Under the pieces are notes generated by a model. The model did no database searches. It was not told the DNA's origin and saw nothing but the letters and a program-made list of their open reading frames with translations. 64,000 bases of DNA, taken from Skermanella pratensis (GTDB taxonomy: Bacteria; Pseudomonadota; Alphaproteobacteria; Azospirillales; Azospirillaceae). The stretch is from assembly GCF_008843145.1 (NCBI RefSeq), contig NZ_CP030265.1, forward strand, positions 4,270,501-4,334,500, in the 5' to 3' direction. Of this stretch, positions 1 through 10,000 are shown piece by piece. A program made the position numbers and the translations under genes. Every line of letters starts with the position of its first letter. The stretch's first letter is position 1.

Positions 1-503
1 AGGTTCAGCAGGGCGGCGCCGAAGATGCCTGAAACCACCAGCCCGGCGCCGATCGCCCGCCCGGCAAGCCGCCGGCTCGGCGGCCAGAGGCGGGGCGCCG
101 CTGCCGCCGCGGACCTGCCGCGGGAGAGCTTCCGCCTGGCGACCGCCCCCGGATCGTCGATTTCCGGCTCCGAACCCAGGCGGAAGGAGCGCGGACCGTC
201 CTCGTCGGCGCCGTCCAGGGGGTGACCGGCCGGCAGCGGGGTCAGGTCGAGGACGTCGGCGTCATCGGTGGCCTCGCCTCCCTCTTCTTCCGCCGCCGCT
301 TTCAGATGTTCCCAGATCACCCGCTCGGGACTGTCGCCCAGCGCCGGGTCGAACAGCGCGAGCCGGACCCCGTCGTAGGGGTATAGCGTCATCAGGGAAT
401 AGGCCATGCGCGCGGCGGCGATGTCGTCGGCCATCAGGCACAGGACCGACCACCTGCCCTTTTCCAGCGTCTCGACCGCGAACCTGAATCCGGCGACATC
501 CAT
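1..503 (-). CDS. Hypothetical membrane-anchored protein (partial, cut by left edge)
   Basis: The frame is open on the minus strand from an ATG at 503 through the left edge, so at least 167 residues are present and the C-terminus is missing. The first ~65 residues are a compact mixed domain (ETLEKGRWSVLCLMADD, YSLMTLYPYDGVRLALFDPA). A Glu/Asp-rich low-complexity stretch follows, then a basic segment and one hydrophobic segment at residues ~148-166 (AIGAGLVVSGIFGAALL) that looks like a membrane anchor. Codon use is typical of the window. I do not recognise the family. The order soluble domain, acidic linker, basic patch and membrane helix suggests a cytoplasmic N-terminal domain tethered to the inner membrane, which is inference. 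Confidence 0.6.
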   Translation of the reverse strand, partial: MDVAGFRFAVETLEKGRWSVLCLMADDIAAARMAYSLMTLYPYDGVRLALFDPALGDSPERVIWEHLKAAAEEEGGEATDDADVLDLTPLPAGHPLDGADEDGPRSFRLGSEPEIDDPGAVARRKLSRGRSAAAAAPRLWPPSRRLAGRAIGAGLVVSGIFGAALLN

Positions 504-701
504 GCCGATTTTCCACCCCTGCTTGCGGCAATCCGCGTGGCGAGTGTGGCACATTACCCCTATCGAACGCGCTGTCAAAATTGGCGCAGCCATCGGGGTG
601 GCGCGCATGCGGCGCGATCCAGCCCTTTATAAAGAGCTGATTTCGTCTCGAATCCCACTATCAATCGTCCCTGGTCCGGCAGACGATCAAGGGCGAGCTC
701 C

Positions 702-3551
702 ATGGGTATCCGTACAGTCTTCAAGCTCGGCAATGTCTGGGACCAGGGTTTCGCGGCCGAGATCCTGGTGTTCAACGACGGCCCGGAGACCGTGACCGAC
801 TGGCGCCTGTCGTTCGCCGCGCCATGGGTCATCCAGTCCCGGTGGAACGTCACCGCGCTGCCCTCGCCGACGGGGGTGACCACCTTCGGCAATGTCGGCA
901 TGAACGGGACCCTGGCGCCCGGCCAGAGCGCCAATGTTGGCTTCACGGCGCAAGGCGCCCCGGCGGAGCCGGTGTTCCTGCCGTCCGCTCCCGGCCAGGC
1001 GGACGCGATGCCGTACCTGACGGTGACCGACGGCTTCGCGGTCGAGGGGGATGCCGGCACTACGCCGCTGACGTTCGGCCTCAGCCTGTCCCAGGCTTCG
1101 GCGACGCCGGTCACGGTGCGCTGGGAGACGGCTGCGGGCGGCGCCACCGCCGGGACCGATCACCGGAACGCCGGCGGCACCGTGACCTTCGCCCCGGGCG
1201 AGACAAGGGCGACCGTCCAGGTCGACGTCATCGGCGACACCGCAGCGGAATTGAACGAGACGGTGCGGCTGGTGCTCAAGTCGGCCGAGGGGGCCGTCCC
1301 GATCCGCTGGCAGGCGACCGGAACGATCCATGACGACGACGGCCCGTCACCCGCGGCTCCGGGCGTGGTCGCCGACGGCTTCCTGTCCACCCGCGGCAAC
1401 GAGATCGTCGATGCCGCCGGCACGCCTGTCCGCCTTGCCGCCGTCAACTGGTTCGGCCTGGAGTCCCTGCGCGCCTCGCCGGACGGGCTGAACGTCCGGA
1501 ACTGGCAGGACATGATGAAGCAGATGGCCGACGCGGGCTTCAACGCGATCCGCCTTCCCTTCTCGTCCGAACTGCTGGACGGCAGGGCTCCGGCGAACAT
1601 CAACGGCACCCTCAACCCCGAACTGGTCGGGCTCGACGGCCTCGGCATCATCGACAGGATCGTCGAGCATGCCGGGCGGATCGGGCTGCGCATCATCCTC
1701 GACCATCACCGCAGCGCCGCCGGCGATGGACCGAACCAGAACGGCTTGTGGTACGAGGGCGCCCATACCGAAACGGAGTGGATGGAAGACTGGGTGATGC
1801 TGGCCCAGCGCTACAAGGGCAACAGCACGGTGGTCGCCGCCGACCTGCACAACGAGCCGCACGGTCAGGCGACCTGGGGCGACGGCAATCCCGCCACCGA
1901 CTGGGAAGCGGCGGCCGAACGCGCCGGCGCGGCGATCCAGGCGGTCAATCCCGACTGGCTGATCCTGGTCGAGGGGATCGAGACCTACAAGGGGAGCTGG
2001 TACTGGTGGGGCGGCAACCTCCAGGGGGTCGCCGACGACCCGGTCGAACTGCCCGTCGCCAACAAGCTCGTCTATTCGCCCCACGACTATCCCAACTCCG
2101 TCTATCCGCAACCCTGGTTCCAGGGCGACGACTACGCCGCGCAGCTCCAGGGCCTGTTCGACACCCAGTGGGGCTTCATCGCGCGGCAGAACATCGCCCC
2201 CGTCCTGATGGGCGAGTTCGGCACCAAGCTGAACGACCCCAAGGATCTGGTCTGGCTGTCGAAGCTCACGGCGACGCTGAACGGCGATCTGGACGGCGAC
2301 GGCGCCACCGACGCCGGCCAGCCCACGGCCGGGTTATCCTGGGCCTGGTGGTCGTGGAACCCGAACTCCGTCGATACCGGCGGCATCCTGGCCGACGACT
2401 GGCGCACGGTCCTCCCGGAGAAGCTGGCGGCCATCGCGGCCTTGCGCGGCAGCGCCTTCGCCACCAACGACGGCGGTTCCTACTCGAACGGCCCGGTCGG
2501 GCTCGCGCTCGCCGGAGGCGCCGGAGCGGACCTGCTGCGCGGCGGTGCCGGAAGCGACCTGATCCAGGGCGAGGGCGGCGAAGACCGGATCTTCGGCGGT
2601 GACGGCGACGACCGCCTCTACGGCGGCACCGGCAACGACAGGCTGGAAGGTGGCGCCGGGAGCGACCTGATCGACGGCGGTCCCGGCATCGACACCGCCG
2701 TATGGACGGGACCCCGCCGGCAATACGCCGTGACCCTCGACACGGGCGGCGACGGCACGGACACCGTGCGCGGGGTCGAGCATCTGGTCTTCGCCGACGG
2801 CCGCTACGTGACCGACGCCGGGGATACCGCGGCGCAGGTCCACCGCCTCTACGGCGCAGCCCTGGACCGCGCGCCGGAGCCCGACGGCCTGCTCGCGTGG
2901 AAGGCGGCCCTGGATGCCGGAGCGCTGACGCTCGCCCGGGCGGCCGATGGTTTCGTCGGGTCCGAGGAGTTCCGGTTCCGCTATGGTCCGCTGGACGACC
3001 GGGGCTTCGTCGAGCAGCTCTACCGCAACGTCCTGGATCGCGAGGGCGAGGAGACGGGTGTGACCTACTGGACCGGCGCGCTGGGCGCCGGCCTCACGCG
3101 GGCCGAGGCGCTGGTCGGCTTCTCTGAGTCGGCGGAGAACGTCCAGCGGACCGCGCCCGTCGTCGAGCGGGGAATCTGGCTGCGCGACGACCAGGCCGCG
3201 GCGGTGGCCCGGCTTTACGACAGCGCGCTCGATCGCCTTCCCGACGCCGGAGGGCTGGTCGGCTGGACGGCGGCGGTCAAGGCCGGCATGACGCTGCACG
3301 AGGCCGCAGGGGGATTCATCGGCTCGAACGAGTTCCAGCAACGCTACGGCGCCGTGGACAATGCGGGGTTCGTCGACCTTCTGTACCGCAACGTGCTGGA
3401 CCGCCAGGGCGACCAGGACGGCCTGCGGAACTGGATCGGCGCCCTGGACGCCGGGATGACACGGACCGAGGCGCTGGTCGGCTTCTCCGAATCGATCGAG
3501 CACAAGATTCAGCGGGCGCCGTACATCGACGACGGGATCTGGTTCGTTTGA
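702..3551 (+). CDS. Multidomain secreted GH5 glycoside hydrolase (cellulase-like) with CBM2-like, Calx-beta, RTX and DUF4214 domains
   Basis: This 949-residue protein is modular. Residues ~1-95 resemble a CBM2-type cellulose-binding module (VWDQGFAAEILVFNDG, W-rich). Residues ~100-212 are a Calx-beta domain (DGFAVEGDAG, TVRLVL, IHDDDG). Residues ~223-590 are a family 5 (beta/alpha)8 hydrolase with acid/base Glu385 in DLHNEPHG and nucleophile Glu505 in VLMGEFG. Residues ~602-667 hold RTX nonapeptides (GGxGxDxLx), and ~709-817 and ~830-943 are two DUF4214 repeats. There is no N-terminal signal peptide; C-terminal RTX repeats imply calcium-dependent folding after type I secretion. No type I exporter genes lie in the window. 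The likely role is extracellular cleavage of beta-1,4-glucan, such as cellulose in plant material or the cell's own cellulose. Substrate specificity is inferred from the fold and CBM. Confidence 0.85.
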   Translation: MGIRTVFKLGNVWDQGFAAEILVFNDGPETVTDWRLSFAAPWVIQSRWNVTALPSPTGVTTFGNVGMNGTLAPGQSANVGFTAQGAPAEPVFLPSAPGQADAMPYLTVTDGFAVEGDAGTTPLTFGLSLSQASATPVTVRWETAAGGATAGTDHRNAGGTVTFAPGETRATVQVDVIGDTAAELNETVRLVLKSAEGAVPIRWQATGTIHDDDGPSPAAPGVVADGFLSTRGNEIVDAAGTPVRLAAVNWFGLESLRASPDGLNVRNWQDMMKQMADAGFNAIRLPFSSELLDGRAPANINGTLNPELVGLDGLGIIDRIVEHAGRIGLRIILDHHRSAAGDGPNQNGLWYEGAHTETEWMEDWVMLAQRYKGNSTVVAADLHNEPHGQATWGDGNPATDWEAAAERAGAAIQAVNPDWLILVEGIETYKGSWYWWGGNLQGVADDPVELPVANKLVYSPHDYPNSVYPQPWFQGDDYAAQLQGLFDTQWGFIARQNIAPVLMGEFGTKLNDPKDLVWLSKLTATLNGDLDGDGATDAGQPTAGLSWAWWSWNPNSVDTGGILADDWRTVLPEKLAAIAALRGSAFATNDGGSYSNGPVGLALAGGAGADLLRGGAGSDLIQGEGGEDRIFGGDGDDRLYGGTGNDRLEGGAGSDLIDGGPGIDTAVWTGPRRQYAVTLDTGGDGTDTVRGVEHLVFADGRYVTDAGDTAAQVHRLYGAALDRAPEPDGLLAWKAALDAGALTLARAADGFVGSEEFRFRYGPLDDRGFVEQLYRNVLDREGEETGVTYWTGALGAGLTRAEALVGFSESAENVQRTAPVVERGIWLRDDQAAAVARLYDSALDRLPDAGGLVGWTAAVKAGMTLHEAAGGFIGSNEFQQRYGAVDNAGFVDLLYRNVLDRQGDQDGLRNWIGALDAGMTRTEALVGFSESIEHKIQRAPYIDDGIWFV

Positions 3552-3590
3552 CCGGAATTAGTAGTACAGCACAGTGGTTCCGAACAATTC

Positions 3591-3692
3591 GCCGTAGGTC
3601 GGCCTTCGCCCATCAGGGCGAACGCCGACGCCTTGGATCAACGTTCCGGCCATGATGTCGGCGTCGGCCTTCGGCCGAGGCCGACCTACGGC
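3591..3692. repeat. Large imperfect palindrome (REP-like), 15-bp perfect outer arms
   Basis: The outer arms GCCGTAGGTCGGCCT (3591-3605) and its exact reverse complement (3678-3692) enclose a second complementary pair, GCCGACGCC (3624-3632) and GGCGTCGGC (3660-3668). The whole unit of about 100 bp could fold into a long cruciform or a strong RNA hairpin. It lies between the convergent ends of the GH5 gene and the relic after glnE, a typical place for REP/REPIN-type repeats or a bidirectional terminator. No second copy was noticed in this window. Confidence 0.6.
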
Positions 3693-3696
3693 GCCT

Positions 3697-3920
3697 CCCT
3701 CACAACCATTGTGCCGAAACACTGGCGGGACACCTCCGGAAAGACGACCACGCCTTCGCGCATCGCCCTGGCATAGAACGAGTGGCCGTTCGCCAATGTC
3801 CGACAGGCCGTCGAAGTCTCTGCGCGTCCAAGAGCCGAAGAGCCTGACCTCCCGAAGGCCGGCGATCAGATCGTCCCGCCGGCGGGCCCGTATCGAGTTG
3901 GTCCGCTCCGCATACCGCTC
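3697..3920 (-). pseudogene. Remnant of an MNT-family nucleotidyltransferase gene
   Basis: Reading leftward from 3920, one frame gives a helix followed by LREVRLFGSWTRRDFDGLSDI, the GSx(R)...SDI(D) signature of minimal nucleotidyltransferase (MNT) domains. The normal second metal Asp of SDID is missing: the frame continues as G-E-R. A different frame further on gives SFYARAMREGVVVF, which resembles the end of such a domain. The simplest reading is an internal deletion with frame change that removed the core between the active-site motif and the C-terminus. It overlaps the glnE stop codon and abuts the palindrome. MNT proteins are often antitoxins paired with HEPN toxins; no HEPN partner is present here. 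Confidence 0.5.
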
Positions 3921-6912
3921 ATGAACCAGGGACGCTCAGCCGCGCCGCCGGCTCGTCCACCAGCTCCATGAAGTGCCGGTGCGCGCGGGCGGCGATGCCG
4001 CGGGCTTTGGCTTCCAGCGCGTCGAAACCGAAGCCGGCGTCATCGGCGCTTTCCGGGAAGGCGGCACGGATCAGGGCCTGGCGCAGGCCGGCGGGGGCTT
4101 TCTCGGCGACGAACCGGCCCTCCGTGGTCAGGCGCAGGAAGCCCTGGATGCGGCGCCACAGGGACAGCGCCGCGCACAGGTCGTCCGCGATCCTGCCGTC
4201 CAGCAGGCCGGCCCGGGCCGCGGCGCGCAGCGTGGCTCCGGCGTCGCCGCTGAGGATCTCCGGATGCTCCGACGCGTGGCGCAGCATCAGGTACTGGGCG
4301 ACGAACTCCACGTCGATGGTGCCGCCGCGGACATACTTGACGTCCCAGATGTCCGTCGTGCCGAATTCCTTGTCGATCCTGACCCGCATCCCCGAGACGT
4401 CGCGCAGCAGCTTGTCGGGGTCGCGCGGGCGGGTCAGCACCGCGCGCACGGCGGCCTGCAGCCGCTCGGCGAGGCCGGGCGGGCCGTGGATCACGCGGGC
4501 GCGGGTCAGCGCCATGTGCTCCCAGGTCCAGGCGTCGTTCGCCTGGTAGCGGGCGAAGCTCTCCAGGCTGATCGCCAGGGGGCCGGCGTTGCCGCTGGGG
4601 CGAAGCCGCATGTCCACGTCGTAAAGGCGCCCCTCGCCGGTCGGTGCCGTCACGGCGTTGATCATCCGATGGGTCAGCCGGATGAAATACTCGTTCGGCG
4701 CCAGCGGCTTCCCTCCGTCGGAAGCGCCCAGGTCCGGCGGCACGTCGTAGACCATGATCAGGTCGAGGTCGGAGCGCAGGGTCATCTGCCGGCTGCCCAG
4801 CTTGCCCAGCGCCAGGATCGCGACCCCATGCCCGTCGAACCGGCCGTGGCGGCGGGCGAACTCCTCCGTCACGCGCGGCTCCAGGGCCGCCAGCCCCAGG
4901 TCCGCGACGTCGGACAGGAAGGGTCCGCAGCGCTCGCCGTCGGTGATGTTGCGCAGGATATGGATGCCGGCCCAGACGATCTGGTCGTTGGTCCAGCGCC
5001 GGGTGATGTTCAGCACGTCCTCGAAATCCCGCGCTTGGCGCAGCAGAAGGTCGAGCTGCTCGGACAGCGTCTCGCGGGACGGCAGCGCGTCGAAGAAGCC
5101 GGGCGTCAGGACCGCGTCGAGCCGGTTGGGGTTGCGGCTTAGCACCTCCGCGAGGCGCGGCGCGCTGCCCATGATCTCGGCCACGAGGTTCAGCAGGTTG
5201 GGATTGCTGTAGAACATCGAGAAGAGCTGAACGCCCGCCGGCAGCCTTGCCAGAAACTCGTCGAAGCGGTTGAACGCATCGTCGGGATTGGCCGTGTCGC
5301 CCAGCGCCCGGAGCAGGATCGGCGCCAGTTCGGTCAGCAGTTCCCGCGCCCGGGTGCTTCGGGTCGCCCGGTAGCGGCCATGATGCCAGGCGCGCACCGC
5401 GGCGGCGACCGAGGAGGGGTTTCCGAAGCCCATGGCGCGGAGCGTCGCCAGGGTATCCGGGTCGTCCTCCGTTCCGGTGAACACAAGGTTGCCGGCACCG
5501 GCCAGGGGCGGCGCCTCCTCGAACAGGGCGGCGTAATGGTCCTCGACGAGGTCCAGCGTGCCCAGCAGGTCGGCGCGGAACGGCTCCGGCGCGTCGTAGC
5601 CCATGAAGGCGGCGAGCGCCGCGATCCCGGCGTCGTCTGCCGGAAGCGTATGGGTCTGGCGGTCGTCCTTCATCTGGACGCGGTGCTCGACCTTGCGGAG
5701 GAAATCATAGGCCCGGATCAGGTCGTCGGCGACCGAACGCTCGATCCGGCCGGCCGCGACCAGAGCCAGCAGGCTCTCCACCGTGCCCGACGTCCGGAGG
5801 GTCGGGTCGCGGCCGCCGAAGATCAGCTGCTGGGTCTGGGCGAAGAACTCGATCTCGCGGATGCCGCCGCGGCCCAGCTTGACATTATGGCCGTTGACCG
5901 CCGTCGCCCGATAGCCGCGGTGGGCGTTGATCTGGCGCTTGATCGAGTGGATGTCCTGGATCGCCGCGAAGTCCAGGCTGCGGCGCCAGACGAAGGGGAC
6001 CAGGAAGCGCAGGAAATGTGCCCCCGCCTCCAGGTCGCCGGCGACCGCGCGCGCCTTGATCATGGCCGCTCGCTCCCAGTTCTGGCCCAGGCTGCCGTAA
6101 TAGGATTCGGCGGCCGAGATCGAGACCGCCAGCGGCGTGGCGCCCGGATCGGGGCGCAAACGGAGATCCGTGCGGAAGACGTAGCCGTCCCGCGTACGTT
6201 CCTCCATAATGCGGACAAGATCGCGGGCGAGACGTACGAAGGTCCGGGCCATGTTGTCCGGCTGGGTGGTCTGGACGACATGGTCGTCGTATAGGACGAT
6301 CAGATCGATATCACTGGAATAATTGAGCTCTCGCGCCCCGAACTTGCCCATGGCCAGAATGATCAGACCGCTCCCGACCGAAGGCCGCTCCGGCTCGGGA
6401 AGGATCAGCGACCCGCCCGCCGCCGCTTTCGACAGCAGATGGTCGCAGGCCAGCCGCAACGCGTCCTCCGCGAAGCTGCTGAGCGCCCCGGTGACGCGGG
6501 CCAGGTCCCAGGCCCCGGCCATGTCGGCCAGGGCGGTGACCATGGATACCCGGCGCTTGGCGACCCGCAGACGCGCCATCAGGCGCGCCATGTCGCGTTC
6601 GCCGGCCAGTTCGGTGCGGACGGCCTCCAGTTCGGCGTCGAAGGCGGCGTCAAACCCCTCGGTCAGCACGCGCCGGGCGAAAGGCAGGTCGAGCACCATC
6701 GCCTGGGTCAGGAAGGGTGAGTTTCCGAACACCGACTCCAGCAGCCGGCGGCCGGCCGGATCCTCGGCATATGCGCGGGCGAACGCGGCGGCCTCGGCGT
6801 CGGGGCAGCGGGCGGCCTGCTCCGCCCAGCGCTCCAGCCCGAGGGAGGTCGCGTTGGGGTCGGCCGGCTTCGGCAGGGATGCAGGGTCGAAAAGGGCGTC
6901 GGCGGCTGTCAT
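3919..6912 (-). CDS. glnE: Bifunctional glutamine synthetase adenylyltransferase/adenylyl-removing enzyme
   Basis: GlnE attaches AMP to, and phosphorolytically removes it from, a tyrosine of glutamine synthetase, under control of PII proteins. Two nucleotidyltransferase halves are visible. The N-terminal deadenylylase half has GKFGARELNYSSDIDLIVLYDD and the C-terminal adenylylase half has GKLGSRQMTLRSDLDLIMVYD; both keep their metal-binding Asp pairs. I chose the ATG at 6912 (997 aa), close to the ~950 aa of the E. coli protein. The frame extends upstream to a TTG at 6993 (1024 aa), but those 27 residues are Ser/Thr/Pro/Arg-rich and not domain-like, and no good ribosome site precedes either start. 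The gene is divergent from the YhdP-like gene. Confidence 0.93.
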   Translation of the reverse strand: MTAADALFDPASLPKPADPNATSLGLERWAEQAARCPDAEAAAFARAYAEDPAGRRLLESVFGNSPFLTQAMVLDLPFARRVLTEGFDAAFDAELEAVRTELAGERDMARLMARLRVAKRRVSMVTALADMAGAWDLARVTGALSSFAEDALRLACDHLLSKAAAGGSLILPEPERPSVGSGLIILAMGKFGARELNYSSDIDLIVLYDDHVVQTTQPDNMARTFVRLARDLVRIMEERTRDGYVFRTDLRLRPDPGATPLAVSISAAESYYGSLGQNWERAAMIKARAVAGDLEAGAHFLRFLVPFVWRRSLDFAAIQDIHSIKRQINAHRGYRATAVNGHNVKLGRGGIREIEFFAQTQQLIFGGRDPTLRTSGTVESLLALVAAGRIERSVADDLIRAYDFLRKVEHRVQMKDDRQTHTLPADDAGIAALAAFMGYDAPEPFRADLLGTLDLVEDHYAALFEEAPPLAGAGNLVFTGTEDDPDTLATLRAMGFGNPSSVAAAVRAWHHGRYRATRSTRARELLTELAPILLRALGDTANPDDAFNRFDEFLARLPAGVQLFSMFYSNPNLLNLVAEIMGSAPRLAEVLSRNPNRLDAVLTPGFFDALPSRETLSEQLDLLLRQARDFEDVLNITRRWTNDQIVWAGIHILRNITDGERCGPFLSDVADLGLAALEPRVTEEFARRHGRFDGHGVAILALGKLGSRQMTLRSDLDLIMVYDVPPDLGASDGGKPLAPNEYFIRLTHRMINAVTAPTGEGRLYDVDMRLRPSGNAGPLAISLESFARYQANDAWTWEHMALTRARVIHGPPGLAERLQAAVRAVLTRPRDPDKLLRDVSGMRVRIDKEFGTTDIWDVKYVRGGTIDVEFVAQYLMLRHASEHPEILSGDAGATLRAAARAGLLDGRIADDLCAALSLWRRIQGFLRLTTEGRFVAEKAPAGLRQALIRAAFPESADDAGFGFDALEAKARGIAARAHRHFMELVDEPAARLSVPGS

Positions 6913-7059
6913 GGCGGCTGAACTGTTCGCTGCGGAGGTCCGGCGGGGGACGGAAGTGGGGTCGAGACTGCGCGCCGGAAGCGTGCGGGTCAACCATGGC
7001 GCCGGTCATGGTGCCTGTATTGTCGCCAAGGGGACTGTCATCGGGATGGACGCGTCGAG

Positions 7060-10000
7060 GTGATCCGGAAGGCGGGACGATTTACCGGCCTCGTGCTGAT
7101 CGAGGCCGTCAGCGCCGTCCTGATCGGGCTGACGGTCCTGGTGGCGCTGTTCCTGTGGCGTCTGTCCAGCGGCCCGATCCAGGTCGATTTCCTGACGCCG
7201 GTGATCGAGCAGACGCTGAACGACTCACGGATGGGCGTTCGGGTCGACATCGCGGAGACCGTGCTGAACTGGGGCGGCACGGGAGCCGAGGACGGGGAGC
7301 GCGCCTTCGATTTCCAGGCGTTCGACATCCGCGCCCGCGACGCCCGGATCTATGGCCCGACCGGCGCGCTGATCGCGGCGGTGCCGGCGCTGGGCATCAG
7401 CTTCGACATGCGCGAACTGGTCCAGGGCCATGTCCAGCCGACCGTGCTGCGGGTTTTCCAGCCGGACATCCAGCTCCAGCGCGGGGCGGACGGCGCGATC
7501 GACGTCGACGTGCGCACCGGCGACCTGCCGGTCGAACATGGCGGGGTCGACGTGGTGGAGGAGGTGCTGAAGGCGCTGCAATTGCCGCCCGGCAGCCAGC
7601 CTGGTCCGCTGTCGCGCCTGTCCGAGGTGCGGATTTCCGGTGCGCGCCTGACCCTGGACGACCGGCTGCTCGGCCAGGTCTGGCAGGCACCCCGGGGCGA
7701 CGTCATCCTGCGGCGCGACGCGGCGGGCCTGAGCGGGAACGCCCGGCTCGACCTGGAGATGGGCAACCGCATCGCCCGGCTCGATGCCCGGCTTCGGTTC
7801 CGGAGCGCCGACGGGGTCACCGAGGTCACGGGACGGTTCGGCAACGTATCGCCGGCCGCCCTGGCGGACCGGGCGCCCGCGCTCGGGGCGCTGTCCGCCG
7901 TCGCCATGGTGCTGGACGGCAACGCGGAGCTCCGCCTGGACCGCGCCTTCATACCGATGGAGGCGCATATCGACGTCTCGGGCCGCGACGGCGCCGTCAC
8001 CCTGCCGGATTTCTACGCCGAGCCGCTTGAATTGGCACAGGCGCGGCTGCGTGCTTCGTTCGACAGGCTGAAGCGCCGGGTCGTGGTGGACGAGTTCACC
8101 GCCGGCCTGGGTGCGGATCCGGGTGGGCCGACCGTCTCGCTGAACGCCGTCGCGGTCGATCTCGGCGACCGCAGGCTCGACGTGACCGGAACCGCCGAAA
8201 CCGTCGGCGTGCCGATCGACGAGTTGCGCCGGCTGTGGCCGCAGGGCGTCGCCGGCAACCCGCGCGGCTGGATCACCGAGAACCTGTCGTCCGGCCGGGC
8301 CGAGAGGGCCCGAGCGACGGCCCATGCGGTGATCGACCTGGACGCGCCGGAGCAGTCCGAGCTGAAGTCCCTGGACAGCGAGATCCTGGTCAAGGGCGTG
8401 CAGGTCCGTTATTTCAAGGAGTTGCCGCCGGTCACCGGGGTGGACGGCGTGGTCCGGATTTCCCCGACCACGCTGACGGTCGACGCCGAGGGCGGGCAGC
8501 TCCGCGACATGACTGTCGGAGCGTCGAAGATCGTGATCACCGGACTGGACCAGAAGGACCAGGCGATCGACATCGCGACCCCGGTCTCCGGACCGCTCCG
8601 GACCGCGCTGGAGGTGTTGAACCACAAGCCGCTCGGCTTTCCCGACAAGCTGGGGCTGAAGCCGTCGTCGGTCGGCGGATCGGCCAGCGCGCGGCTGACC
8701 TTCAAGTTCCCGCTGTTCAACCGCCTGACGGTGGACGACATCGTGTTCGGCGCCAAGGGCAAGCTGTCCGACGTATCCATCAGCGGCCTGCTGCCGCGCC
8801 TGCCCGTGACCAAGGCCGACGGCGAGCTGACTTTGGACCCCGAAAAGCTGGTGATCACCGGCAAGGCGCGGGTCAACGGCATCCCGGCCGACATCAGCTG
8901 GATGGAGAGCTTCTCGTCCAAGGCCGACATCCTGACCCGGATCACCGCGCGCGGCGAGGTGGGCGAGACCGACCGCGAAAGGCTGGGCTTTCCGACCCGG
9001 CCCTATGTGACCGGTCCGGTCGGCCTGGACGCCGTCTATACCGTCGCCAAGCCGGGCCAGGGCAGGCTCGCGGCCAACCTGGACCTGCGGGACGCCGGCA
9101 TGGCGGTGGAACTCCTGGACTGGACCAAGCGGCCGGGCACTCCCGGTACCGCCCGCGCGACGCTGGAGCTGTCCAAGGGTGACGCCGTCCGCCTGTCCGA
9201 CATCGCCCTGGACGCGTCGGGGCTCAAAGCGGCCGGCGCCGTGGAACTGGCCCCGGACGGCGCGGTCCGCGGCGTGACCGTGGCCGGCCTGTCGCTGGGC
9301 GCGACGCGGCTGGCGGGCAACGCGGCCCCCATGGCGGGAGGCGGCTGGAAAGTGAACCTCTCCGGGCAGAGCCTGGACCTGCGGCCGCTCCGCGACGGGG
9401 CGAGGGACCGGAACAGGAAGGCCGCGGAGGACGAGGTTCCGCTCGAAGTGACGGCGGCCCTCGGCCGGGTCATCCTGGGCGAGGGACGGAGCCTCGGCGA
9501 CGTCTCGGCCAATCTCCAGCGCGACCGGAAGGAATGGACCGCGGCCCAGGTCAACGCCCGGGTCGGCCAGTCCGGTTCCCATCTGGTTCTCCAGTACGCT
9601 CCCGAGGCGGCGGGCCGCCGGCTGGTGCTGGAGACCGGCGACGCCGGCGCGATGCTGTACGCACTGGACCTGTTCGACAATATCCGCGGCGGCAGCCTGA
9701 CCATCGTCGGACATACCGACCCGTCCAAGCCGGACAGCCCGCTGGCCGGCCGGATCGAGATGAGCGACTATTCGATGGTCAACGCGCCGGTGCTGGCCCG
9801 GCTGCTCAACGCCGTGTCGCCCAGCGGGCTTGCCGAACTGGTGGAGGGCCGAAGCCTCGGCTTCGCCAAGCTGACCGGCGAGTTCAGCTGGGAAGAGCGG
9901 CAGGAGAAGGTGCGCTTCAACGAAGTGCGCACCTCCGGGTCGGCGCTGGGCCTGACCATGGAGGGAACCGTCGATCTCGGGGCGGAGCAGGCGGACCTTC

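Noticed and set aside
3652-3924. 90-codon plus-strand frame after the GH5 gene
   Set aside because: Arg/Ser/Pro-rich. It covers the palindrome and runs antisense to the MNT relic.
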